DNA of 64,000 bases, taken from assembly GCF_037176765.1 (NCBI RefSeq), contig NC_090025.1:173212040-173276039 (forward strand), given 5' to 3'. Position numbers and translations under genes: made by a program. The stretch's first letter is position 1. Each line of letters starts with the position of its first letter. The stretch is from Anolis sagrei. Lineage: Eukaryota; Chordata; Lepidosauria; Squamata; Anolidae. The notes under the pieces were generated by a model, which worked only from the letters and a program-made list of their open reading frames with translations, was not told where the DNA came from and made no database searches. Below, piece after piece: positions 1-11,500 of the stretch.

Positions 1-1312
1 GTGAAAAGGCAAAGGGCCCAGTTCAACAATGTTTGTGCCAGAGCTGCTTGCTATAATAAAAGCTATCCTCACATCAATCTACTCTTTGAGGCTAAGCGAG
101 GAGAATGAACCTTGCTCAGGTCCTGCTCAAGGCAGAGCGTACTGCACAGTGCCGTATATGTGCTCCCTACTCTTTTCCGTGCTTTGTCTTGAGGCAAAGT
201 CAGCTCTAGTTCTTTTCCAAATCCCACAAAGAATTGCTGCATCAAAGGAATTGGTTCCCATCCATGATCTTAACATGCACTGATTATCCAGTCATCTGCT
301 TTGCATCACTCTTGGGGAAGATATCAGTAGTGAAGAAATGGGATAATGCAACCTACCATTACCTCTTCTAGGCATATTTCTTCATTAAGACTAATGTAGG
401 TAGTTGAACTCATTCCACAAGTAATTTGCAATTTGTTTCATAAAGATCAAGTAGACAGAAAATATTGTAAACAACAAAAATAACTTTCTGGCCTTGCACC
501 ACACATTTTGGTGCAAATATTAAGACACAAATAGTGTTCAATTCAGCAAGTATTGCAGAATGTCATGCTACAGTCCACTTCAAGCTGCAAAAATAATCTT
601 TTGTTGGATTACAACCTTCACTTTTCAATTTGATATGGATTTGCTATCTTTTCCACCTCACTGCCTATAAAATCTGGATATTGTGAAACATTCAAAAATA
701 GAGCTTTCCCAAATGGAGATATCAGGTTGGAAGACAGCACCCTGATGGATTTTTTTGCTTGCCATGCAGCTTTTAAAGCCCACCTGGAAAAAGGTGGCAC
801 TTCTACATTATCATTAACCACCACGGAGTCTGACATGAAACCAGTGTTTTAGTAATCATTTCCTTTTCCAGAAATTTGATTTCTGTTTGTCATTATTGTC
901 TAAGACATTATCAACACCACCTGTCACACATACCAGATGCCCACATGTGTAGTGCTTAGAAAACGACCAACCTAAGAATCTCACCAATCAGTATGGACAC
1001 CGTGAAACCTAGGTGCTGCTGTCTTCATGTTTGTTATGTCTGGATTATGTCCAGCCTAACAGCAATGCAAGAGATTTCCCCACAAAGATCTATTCCACTG
1101 GAAAAAATTACTTTGAATTGGCTTGCTAGCATCAGACAGCAAAACATAGAAAAAGTTAATTTTTGAACTATCGCTCTTGGAATCCCCAACCAGGATAGCA
1201 GATTGCATATCAAACCCGTTTCTGTAGAGGGCTAGTCACAAAGCCAAGCACCCCATACCCCAAACTGCAATCACCTGGGACTCTGCTCACATGGTTGTTA
1301 ATGCAAATATGA

Positions 1313-1478
1313 CACTTTTTTCGTGTCAGGAGCAACTTGAGAAACTGCAAGTCGCTTCTGGTGTAAGAGAATTGGACGCTGCTCAGGGGACACCCGGATG
1401 TTTGATATTTTACCATCCTGTGGGAGGCTCCTCTCATGTCCCCGAATGGGGACAGAGGGAGCTTAACCCACTGATCAT
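1313..1478 (-). repeat. tRNA-derived SINE (family B), 3' part
   Basis: The minus strand reads the common SINE body: a 'gagctccctctgtc'-like block, 'gggacatgagagg', 'ccacaggatggtaaaa', and the tail with 'cttgcagtttctcaagttg' and 'ctcctgacacg', followed by A residues. The tRNA-like head is missing, so the copy is 5' truncated. The same family recurs at 21.0, 37.2, 39.3, 43.0 and 44.9 kb. Confidence 0.8.
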
Positions 1479-1567
1479 GTAATATCAAGTGCACTTTGAT
1501 GCCAATTTGAATTACTATAATCCCCCACGACAGGAAATAAATGTATATATAGAGAAATTGATCATTT

Positions 1568-1740
1568 TTACTGTTGCTATGTGCCTTCAGGTCAATTTGA
1601 GTTATGGTGATCTTCTCCTAGGGTTTTCTTGGCAAAATATATTCAGCTTGCCTTTGCCATCTCCTTAGGCTGAGAGAACGTGTCCTGCTCAAAGTCATCC
1701 CATGGATTTCCCAGGCCAAGCAGAGATTCAAACTCCATCA
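1568..1740 (+). repeat. Old L2/SINE-like fragment
   Basis: The stretch reads like the widespread amniote repeat with 'tgtgccttcaggtcaatt', 'ggttttcttggcaa', 'ttgccatctcctt' and 'gagattcaaactcc'. Similar diverged pieces lie near 16.65-16.83, 26.9-27.1, 39.95-40.05 and 45.5-45.7 kb. The family name is uncertain; it also resembles the 3' part of the 5S-derived SINEs in this window. Confidence 0.5.
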
Positions 1741-1910
1741 TTTTTATGGCAATTTCAAAATATTGCTCTTTAAAGTCTTCATCATATGTTGACACCATAA
1801 TGTCATCTGAACTATATGTGTGGAGGGGGACAGACATAATTCACCAGCATTCCCAACAAGAAAAAAAGAAAGAAAAATCCACAGAACTTTTACAATTTGC
1901 AAAAAAATAA

Positions 1911-1916
1911 TTTATT
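1911..1916 (-). terminator. SLC37A3: Candidate SLC37A3 poly(A) signal
   Basis: AATAAA on the minus strand, followed by a T-rich stretch. It is the only canonical hexamer I noticed on this strand between the stop codon and the window start. Use is inferred. Confidence 0.45.
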
Positions 1917-3362
1917 AAGGTCAAACCGATTCAACATTTTCCCAAAATAGACAGAGCAGAAGGACCTAAATGGGGTGGGAGCCGATAGAGCTGAGGGGGT
2001 TGTCATTCATCAAATGTAGTTGTTTCATCGAGAACTGTTTGTGGCAGGCTTTGAAAGGAAAATTTTTGCAAGCAGTCAAATACAGTGTTGAGGTGGATGA
2101 TTTGTAGTAACGCTTGCGGCTAACCTGGCTCAAGGCTGGCAGACATTCCCAGCATTACAGAAATGGACTGAACCCACATTTTTTGCCCTAGAAGTAAAAG
2201 TTTTCCAATCCAACCCGGCTGTCAAAACCACTACTCTCACAGTCTTTCCCACCCAATGCCATCTTGATATCTTTGACTACAAAGACTACCAGTAGCATTG
2301 TCAGCTGGGATAATATAAGTTGAATTCCTATATATTTCATGGGCCAAAAGGTTGGAGAAGGCTACTTTGAAATGTCTTCCAGGTCAATCAAGAAATCCAT
2401 AGTATCTCAAACACTGAAACCAAAGCACAAGGACACTGTGCAGCTATCAAGGGACCGAATACTTATCAGACCCATTTGTAATATCCAGTATTTGGGATCT
2501 CCTGTATCACTAGTAACAAAAAGAAAGTGATTGTGTGCAAACACCCTCAGACTGAAGAAAGCCTAATTATCTAGGAAAGGGGTAGAATACAACGCATACT
2601 GATTTCATGATGAAATCAGACCATTTAAGGATCTTTCAAGAAGTATCTTCAGTGGCAAAAGAAAAGTATGAAGGTGTAGAGCTTAACGGTCAATGTTTAA
2701 ACTGAGTGGGAAAGGGACAAGGACACAAACGACATAAAGTGGATTACATTCCCAAACAAAATTCATCTCAAAAAGATTTTTTTAAAAAAACACCCAGAAA
2801 TTAATCCATTATGAACAGAAGAAGAGCAGAGATAAACAGCTCTGCAGGAGGAACGCAACATAATTTCAGTAAGAGACCCTTGAATTACCAAGAACACTTC
2901 AGTCGCAGCAGCCAAAACATGATTAAACATTTGCATTCATAAATAAAAATGTTCAAAAAGCTATCACTGTACATTAAGCATTCATAAAGGCAGTTTTGGA
3001 AAAGAAAGAAAAAAAAAGACACCTTTCCTTCAATTTCAAATTCACAGCTACAAGAACAAACTGGGCTGAAAATTCATTGCCAAGAAGACACCTTGCAAGT
3101 ATAGCTTATGGTTTTGGGGAAAGGGTTAAGGAGCTGACAGCCATTCTGAAGACCCCAAGAGATTAGTGTTACATTTCAAGATCCAAAGGATGGAAATCTC
3201 TACATCTGGGAAAGTGTCCTCTGTGCGCCTAACTCAAGAAAAGACAAAGAACAGACAGATCTTTCCCTTTATATGTGGATAGTAATGGTATATTTTTGCT
3301 TCAATTCATACTAAATGCCACATGGGGGCATAAAGAATAATATGCATCTAAAACTTCTTAAA

Positions 3363-3499
3363 TTAGTGGTTCTCAATCTATGGGTTCCCAGATGTTTTGG
3401 CCTTCAACTCCCAGAAATCCTTATAGCTGGTAAACTGGCTGGAATTTATGTGAGTTGTTGCCCAAAATATCTGGGGACCCCCAGATTGAGAACCATTGC
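3363..3499. repeat. hAT-like foldback element (cagtggttctcaacc family)
   Basis: The two ends are inverted copies of each other ('gtggttctcaatc' and 'gattgagaaccat'), and the middle contains 'ttcaactcccagaaatcc' with its rough complement. The size and ends match the other foldback copies listed in this window, several of which have 8-bp target duplications. This copy lies inside the inferred SLC37A3 3'UTR, so the mRNA could carry its hairpin. Confidence 0.75.
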
Positions 3500-3698
3500 A
3501 ATAAATGAAGACAAGCCTGTCAAGCTGATATCCTACCCTGCAAATCTGAGAATTGACTACAGATTAGAAAAGGGATTTGGGACTGCAATTCAACAGCTCT
3601 CAATCAGAGTGACCACTGGCCATGGTAGTAAGAAAATTTGAGAAGAATAACATCAGCAAGTAATTTTTTGTGCCGTGAAACTGATACTTTGACAGACC

Positions 3699-3701
<3 letters not shown>

Positions 3702-3760
<59 letters not shown>
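3702..3760. repeat. (GT)n(GA)n microsatellite
   Basis: A compound dinucleotide run: about 37 bp of GT followed by about 22 bp of GA. It lies in the inferred SLC37A3 3'UTR, where it would be transcribed as a CT/CA run. Confidence 0.95.
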
Positions 3761-5170
3761 GCGAGCAAGATAGTGAGATGAAGGGAGAATATACACCCCA
3801 TCCACAATCTCTGAAACTGATCAAGTATTCCAAGTGGACAATGAGAAAAAGTATGCCCACAAAGTCTAAGACACCAGATTTGAAGAAAGAGACCATCCAG
3901 TTCAGCCTAATGGATCGCTACTCTTATTTACCGAATGTATATGTCAGGGCTAGTCAGTAAGCAAAAAAAGAACAACCCTGAGATGACTGCCCAAAACAGC
4001 AGTCCTACAGTGATGTTTTCCTCTTCCTTAAAATTTTCTTACAATTTGCCCACATCTTAACATCAAATTGAGCACTTTCCCTACTATTATTCCAATAGCA
4101 CCCGGACATGGACTAGGTTACATGTCAAGCAAAAATAAATGGAAGACGTGGTGAGACTTAGATGACTTCCTGGCAACGAATTTGGAGGTCCCTACCCATC
4201 TATAACATCAGGCAGTAAGCTATCACAGAGATGAGGACAGGTAGTTACCTCCTTACTTCCCAATTCACTCCTAAAATCCCTTTAAAACCATGACACAAGT
4301 ATTTACCTTAATTTTAAGGACTCTGGTAAAAACTTGAATTGCCAGCTTTCCAGCTGAACAATGTTGGCTCTGCGCATTTCTACAAACGTAGGCTTATTTT
4401 CTCACACATTAGGCAGTTAAGAAAAGAATAAATCAAGTATGGAATGCAATTGCACTGCTGGACCCCGGAAAGTTAAATTAACATGGGTAACAATATATAG
4501 ACAGGACAAATATTTAGAAATCAAATAAAAAAGCTCTGCTACAGCCATTCTTTCTAGATGAGCGTATGAAAGCTCTGGCCTGCTTCCAAGGTTTCCTGCT
4601 ATGTTATGTGTAAATACAGAGCCAGGTAAGTAACCAGGAAAGCAAGCCTTTGGCACCATCCATTTGTAAAAGCCTGTGCTGGACTGACCCAAGGCCAATC
4701 TGAAGTGTTTTGGAACCAAACAACACAAAGTCTTTCCTACTTTTTGCTAACAGGAGACACAAAGCAGGCTGTCAGTTTTTTCTATCTGGCAACTGTCAAG
4801 TATCCAGACACAGCATAAAGATCTCAGAAGATAACAGTACAAAGAATACAAGAGGGGCAGCTTAAATGAAGTCATCAGCAACAAGTGGTCAAGGTTTTCT
4901 TGGGCAATTCTGCTGCAGACAGCAGTTGGACACCTCAATGGCCAACCACACCACTTGCCACCTCAGGATCCACAGACAGCATTTACTTCATAAGAGGCAG
5001 TAAGACGACAATCCTGGACATGATCCTTTTCTTTCCATTTTCTTTTGCAGGGGAGAATTTCAAGATATGAGTCTCAGAACTGAAGTTCAAAAAGCTGCAG
5101 CCCAGGCTTGAAAGACTTGATGGCCATGACTACATTAACTGGCCCTGAGAACAAGAGGCAATTTTTGTAA

Positions 5171-5201
5171 AGGAAGGAAGGAAGGAAGGAAGGAAGGAAG
5201 G
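5171..5201. repeat. (GGAA)n microsatellite
   Basis: About seven uninterrupted GGAA units in the inferred SLC37A3 3'UTR, about 250 bp past the stop codon. Confidence 0.95.
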
Positions 5202-5456
5202 CCCTCTTCCTTCCGCATTCAGAAAGTCTTATGTTGCAGAAGGATGAAGCATCTCTTCAGATGGAATTCAGACACAAGAGATCTTGACAAGAGATCCTTT
5301 TCTGGCTTTCTTTAACCCTGCCTCCAACTTTAGTGGATATAAATAAGGACGTAAAGGTGAAGCACCAAAATCCGTCTCCTCTCAGTGATCTTACTTGAGA
5401 TGTCCCTTCTAATGGTCCAGAGAGGATGGGGAGGAAGAGGTTGGTTGGTTGGTTGG

Positions 5457-5549
5457 TCAGCCGGTCAGCCTACGCAAGCGCCTCGCCTCCAAGAGCATAC
5501 TGACTTCCTTCACAAGCAAAGGAGTGATGAACACCACGGTCAGACTGAT
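5457..5549 (-). CDS. SLC37A3: SLC37A3 last coding exon (residues 483-512, stop)
   Basis: The acceptor is 'ctttgcacag'. It reads ISLTVVFITPLLVKEV, then a basic tail rich in Arg and Leu that ends in TGA. The first half matches the human final membrane span; the tail does not. Confidence 0.9.
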   Translation of the reverse strand: MSLTVVFITPLLVKEVSMLLEARRLRRLTG

Positions 5550-8500
5550 CTGTGCAAAGAATGGGAAGGAAGGACATTAAGACAGGTATATAAACCCAAT
5601 TTTCCTAGTTTTCAATAGACCTCGCAACTTCTGAGGATGCCTACCACAGATGCAGGTGAAACATCAGGACAGAATTCTTCTAGAACATGGCCATACAGCC
5701 TGAAAAACCTATAACAACCCAGTAAAAAGATTACCCATCCTAAAACATTTCATAGAACAATCTTAGGTCCATCCATTTACCTTCAGTAAGGTATATTTCT
5801 TCATTAAGTATGTTTAGGACTGCAGTCTCAACATGATCCCTAGTTGTGGCAAATACTGATAAGCTGACGTTTCTTTGAGGAAGAACTTTTCATTTTGGGC
5901 AGGGAGCAGTTCAAAAGGTATCACCTTGCTTTTCACACAAAGCTGGTTCGGTGTGGAACAAGTGGCCAAGTGTGAAAAACACACCAGCCATCCAACCCGA
6001 GAGTGGAAGGAATAAACTCCAGTAAGGCAGGCAGCCATTCTTCTCACTTTGGTCACACGATTACAAATGAGAACTGCATAGGGCAAAATATTACATGGAA
6101 AAATATGTCCCTCAAAGCTCAAGTCAATCACTCTCGGCTGGGAAAATTTGTGTTTAGGCAGAAAAATCTTAAACATGTGGCTTCCCAAATGCTTAGAATG
6201 TGGTTAAAATCAACATCATCTTCTCTGCCCCTTGCCTCTCCCCTCTTGACACCTTCTTTCATCTGGATTATTTCAGCTATATTTCAGGCCACCTGCCTTG
6301 AGAAGAGGACTGAAATCTGCCTCTCCCTGCTGGATTTCACATGAAGCACTAAAGGCTTGGGGATAAAAGACAGGAGAAGGAAGCACATTAATTTATTTCC
6401 TCCCCGAAAAAGCCAACAGAAGGTTCATTAAAGGAAAAAGAAAAGTGAACACTAGACAGCCAATAGTAGTATAACAAATCTGAAGCTGGAAATCCTTGGC
6501 TGGACTCTAATCTGTGCTGCTAAATCACTCCTATATATAGTGGGCTCTCCATATTCACTGAAGTTAAGAAGCAAGGCTCTCACAAAAGTGAAAAAGAGGC
6601 AAGAGTAAGAAAGCCTAGTTGTTGTTTTTTACCCAACTTTTCCAGGAATTTCTAGATCCTCCAGCACAACTCTGGCCCACTGGAACTTGGCTACAGATTG
6701 CACTGGAAGATTTAGAGATTCTTAGAGAGGTGTTCTCTCTTAAGGTGAAGTTGACCATAGAACTGCACTGGAAGATGTAGATATTCCTAGAGAGAACAAT
6801 TTAATTAAATCTGCAAAAGACAAAGCTGCCATGTGGCATGCCTACTGTAAATGCACCTGAAACTAAGCTACCAGTGAATCAAAGGGGACTTCCATATGAA
6901 CCCGCACACTCAGGGTTGAACTTGGGCAACATAAGCCAAACTCTCTCAGCCTCCATCCACAAATTTTGTCTATCCAGCAGTGTTGTTTTCACAAACTGGA
7001 TGGGAAGGGCTTTGAACACATCAAGTGCTAATGTAAACCTCTGACTTCCTGGTTTGGACCAGTGGATGAAGGAATGGATTGTACTTATCAGTTCAGTTGG
7101 CAGAGATAGTAAGAGATTGAGACTTGAAGGGGAGATGAGCTGTGCTTGCCAGTTAGGCCCTTGTCCCCTGGAATTACCTAAACTTAATTTAACATTCAGA
7201 TTTAGGAACAGATGGGTGATGTACATTTCTATTTTGTTTTTAAACCACATAGTGATACTATGTGGTTCATGTTCTCATGAAGAACTGATTCATTTTGCAC
7301 AGCCTGAAGTAAAAAAAAGAAAAAAGAAATTAAACGTTGGGGTCCTTACCATGAGGATGAAGAAATAGAAATCCCACATCCATCCCAAATTCTCTTGGAT
7401 TAAAGAAACCAGGTACTAAGATGAGAAAAAAAGACAGCAAGATCTGGATCATTAAAATGTAATTTTCTATCTTTTGCCTTCACATTTAGCTTGCTTTTCT
7501 TGACTGAAACAAAACCTGGATAAGGTTCCTCCTTCTCATGTAGCCACTCCTGGCATCAGAAGCTTACAACGTGCCCCATGGTCCCTGAAGGCTTGGTGGC
7601 ATTATTCGTTCAGCTAACCATGGCATTCTTACAGTGTGCCTTAATGAGATTTAAAACATGAGAGAAAATCCCTGTTGCAGGCTTTCAATCATCTGTGCAT
7701 ATGTAAATAGGAGCAGGTACAGTTTTTAAGTGTTAACTCCAGCAAAAAACACACAAACATATATTTTTTAAAAAGTTTTGGATAGCATAGGGAAGGGTCA
7801 ACATGTGTGCCATTTGTTTTGCTGTCTGTGCTCCTGTTTAGAAGATTTCACCTTACTTTCTGTCCCTGTGAAAATTGAAATTTTAAAATTTTGGCTTGTG
7901 GAAACAAATATTAATGCTAACGCTTTAGTGAATACACCTTTCCTAATGATAGCTCTTTCAGGAGTGAATTTCCTTTCCTAGATATAAGTTTGTCTCACTT
8001 CCTGTTGTCTCACCCCTGTTCTTAACTATTAGTCATTTGTAACTTGGGGACTCCCTGTACTCCTAAAAATAATAATGAATGGAAGTTAAGAGATACCTTT
8101 AGTGAAATGCTGTTAATGTTCTTGAAAGAAGAGTTATTGCTGACAAACCTGGGCAACATATTTCAGTCTTTTAACAACAACAATAACAACAACCAGATCC
8201 TTCTGGATCCCTCTCACCTGGCCCAGAGCGGCTCCGATACTTCCAGTGCCATCCACAATCCCCGTCACGGTGGCCAGAGCTTCGCTGCTTCCCTTCACCA
8301 TTTCCTGGCGCCCCAAGTCAGCAGAAATGGCAGAGCTGATCATGTTGGAAGGGCCACCAATGAAACACCCTGAGGATCACCAAAGAAGGCAGAGGGATAT
8401 GAGGGCGCTGTAAACAAGGGGTACTATTTCTGAGCTGAGCTTATAAAAATAACATTTCCAAACTACATTTCCCATGATGCACCAGAGAATAAGACTAGTG

Positions 8501-11500
8501 GCCATGCTATCTGGGGCATTTTTGGAAGCTACACTCCAAAACAGTTACTTTTCAAAACTATTTTTTTTTAGACAATGCAAAATGTTAATCTCAATGTCCT
8601 ATATAAATTCTGATTCACTCAAGTACTAAATTCAGATACAAATTGAACTGAATTGATGTATATTTTTTAAAAAGAGGAGGGGCAATTTATGCCTTGCCAA
8701 CTTGGTTGAAAAGCACTGCTTTTAAAAAGACAGGAAAGTAGTGTCTGTGATTTATCAATGGCTGCTTCACACATCCAGGAGGCATATTAAAGATGAATAG
8801 ATTTTGTACATTTTTGTACATTTTGTACATTGTACAAAGCTTTTGTGCGTTTTGTACATTAGCAAGTGCCATAAGTACACTGGCAGGTAAATTCACGTAT
8901 ACAAACAGTGTTTAAGCAGGAAATCTTGTCTCTCATGCAGGAAGAAGAGACCAAAGAAAATATATTATTTCGATTGCCAGAAGATCCTTGCAACACACTA
9001 GACCAGTGGTTCTCAACCTGGGGTCCCCAAATGTTTTTGGCCTACAACTCCCAGAAATTCCAACCAGTTTACCAGCTGTTAGGATTTCTGGGAGTTGAAG
9101 GCCAAAAACATCTGGGAACCCCAGGTTGAGAACCACTGCACTAGACCCATCAGAGATCTTTATTCTCATACCAGTGAGGCTGAGCTTTCATCATCTGTTA
9201 TGCCCCACGAAAATGGTACCACAGACCTTATTTTTTATTTCTTATATGCCATTAAAACACACACACACATTCAAGGATGGCTAACGAAAGTCATTAAATG
9301 GTTACCTGTAAGTGCCATAAGAAATGCATTGATAGGCTTGCTGTCTGGCGAACCTGTAAAGAAAGAAATAATAAAAAGAAAATACATTGAGTTCATAATT
9401 CCTGTCTGCCACAAAGACAGGCAGACAGAAGATGGTCAAAATCCCCAAACACATATGAAGCTCACTTAATTGGATCAGTCACTATTATTTGGCTTAAACG
9501 ACTTTTTGGTTATTATGGGCATAACAATTATCGTGCATACTCTCCTGGGATCTTTCCAGAAAAGGTGGGATTAATATAGAGAAAATAGAGAGTAATGTAA
9601 AATAAAGAAAAATTAAGTGCCATGCTAGGAAAGGGAGAGACTGCAGGGGTGTTTTACTCTGTTTATGCCTCTACTGAATCTCTGGAATAAATTTGAAACC
9701 ATTTTGATTTACTGTAACTCCTGCAGTTATCCCTTCTACCTGCCACTAACTTGTGTGGTGAATGATGATGAACTCAAGCTGGCAGACCAGCACACACAAG
9801 ATCCTAAAGGCCAAGAACTGTTGCCACTGGGATGAAAAGGATGTTTCTAGTTTTATTTTCTACTGAGCATGAGCATCTGTGTATATGTAAAGAAAGGGCA
9901 TCACTTTGTTCAATGTAACGGATTGAACCACACGCATATCCTCTTAGAGAAACATTTTATGCTAACCAATCAATGCTAATCAAGATGGCCCATTGCAACA
10001 TTCATACCTGCCTCAAACAGACAAGAGTTCTTTCTCCCACCCTGGACATTCCAGAAATATATAAACCATGCTTGCCTCGTTTCCAACAGACCTCAAAACC
10101 TCCGAGGATGCCTGTCATAGATGTGGGCAAAACGTCAGGAGAGAATGCCCCGGAGTGTGGTGGTGGCTCCTTCTTTGGAAGCTTTTAAGCAGAGGCTGGA
10201 TGGCCATCTGTCAGGGGTGATTTGAATGCAATATTCCTGCTTCTTGGCAGGGGGTTGGACTGGATGGCCCATGAGGTCTCTTCCAACTCTTTGATTCTAT
10301 GATTCTATGATTCTAATGCTTCTGGAACATGGCCATGCAGCCCAGAAAACTTACAACAAACCAGTGATTCCGGCCATGAAAGCCTTTGACAACACATTAA
10401 ACATTTTATTGTCAAAACAAAGTATGTCATTCCAAGGGCTCATTTCAAAAAACAGCATGAAACACAGCACACTTTGTATGCAAGTCCCCAGAAGGCTTTG
10501 GACAGCCACTGGCACAAACAGGATGCCAGAACAGATTATGATGGGCCAACCCTTGCTGGATCTGATCATTCTACCACCTCAGGACTAGCAACGCTCTCCA
10601 AACTCAGCTCTCAATCAATTCTGAGCATGACTGTAGCTACCTCCACCACCTCTTCCCCAATAGTTACATGTAGCTACGGCATGATGTGAAAGAGGACATG
10701 AAAACACAGAGGTTAAAACAATGATTAATTGTAAATATATTGTCTTAAATGTTTTTAATTGTTTTAATGTATTTTATAATTCTATTTAAATGTTTATTTT
10801 AATTGTGCATTGTTTTATGGCATCGAATAGTTGCCTATGTGTAAGCCGCCTTGAGAAAGGTGAGGTAGAAATAATAATAAACAGTAATAACAAGCTTGAG
10901 CTCACCCTACTGAACCCTGGAACCAGACAGAATACTCACGGCTGTATCCAAATAGACAAGCAACAGCCAAGATCAGGCTGCAGGCTAACACTGGTGCTCT
11001 CTTCTGCAGCATGTCAGAAATTAAGCCTTGGATGGTGCCGCCTGGAGAGGGAAAAGGAAGGCAGGGCCTTTGGGTTAGGAATGATGAGACTTGTTGCTGT
11101 TCCTGAAACATCTTAAACTCCACAATGGCAGACTAATGTCTAACAACACTGGATGCCAATTAGTTTTCAAGCAAAGTACAAAGAGTTGGTTTAGACCTTT
11201 AAAACCCTACATGGTTAGGGTCTAGGTTACCTATGGAATCACGTTCTCCCATACATTCCCCCACGAACACTTAGATCCTCTGGGGGACACTTCCTCCAAC
11301 CAGCCAGAACCCGGCTGGCAACCATCACCCAAAGGACCTTTTCATCGGCCACCCCAAGACTATCTGCCAGAAGAGATCGATCAGCTAGATCGACTCTTGG
11401 GAATTTAGAAGACAACTGAAGACATATCTCTTTCAGCAGGCCCACCCAGTCAATTATTAACTATGAATTATAATGTATTGTCAAAGGCGTTCATGGCCGG

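Larger units (their letters stand above)
1..1889. other. Intergenic DNA downstream of SLC37A3
   Basis: I see no exon of a known gene here. The stretch holds a minus-strand tRNA-derived SINE piece near 1.3-1.48 kb and an old L2/SINE-like fragment near 1.57-1.74 kb; the rest is AT-rich sequence without recognisable structure. In human the next gene on this side is KDM7A, but none of its exons is visible. Confidence 0.6.
1890..5456 (-). other. SLC37A3: SLC37A3 3'UTR (inferred)
   Basis: This is the stretch from the SLC37A3 stop codon to the only AATAAA (minus strand) that I found downstream, at 1911-1916. It is mostly non-repetitive but carries a GT/GA microsatellite, a GGAA microsatellite and one hAT-like foldback element. 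The true 3' end could be nearer if a non-canonical poly(A) signal is used. The length, about 3.5 kb, is inferred. Confidence 0.5.

Noticed and set aside
3600-3960. Overlapping frames with Thr-His or Cys-Val or Arg-Glu alternation
   Set aside because: Products of the (GT)n(GA)n microsatellite in the SLC37A3 3'UTR.
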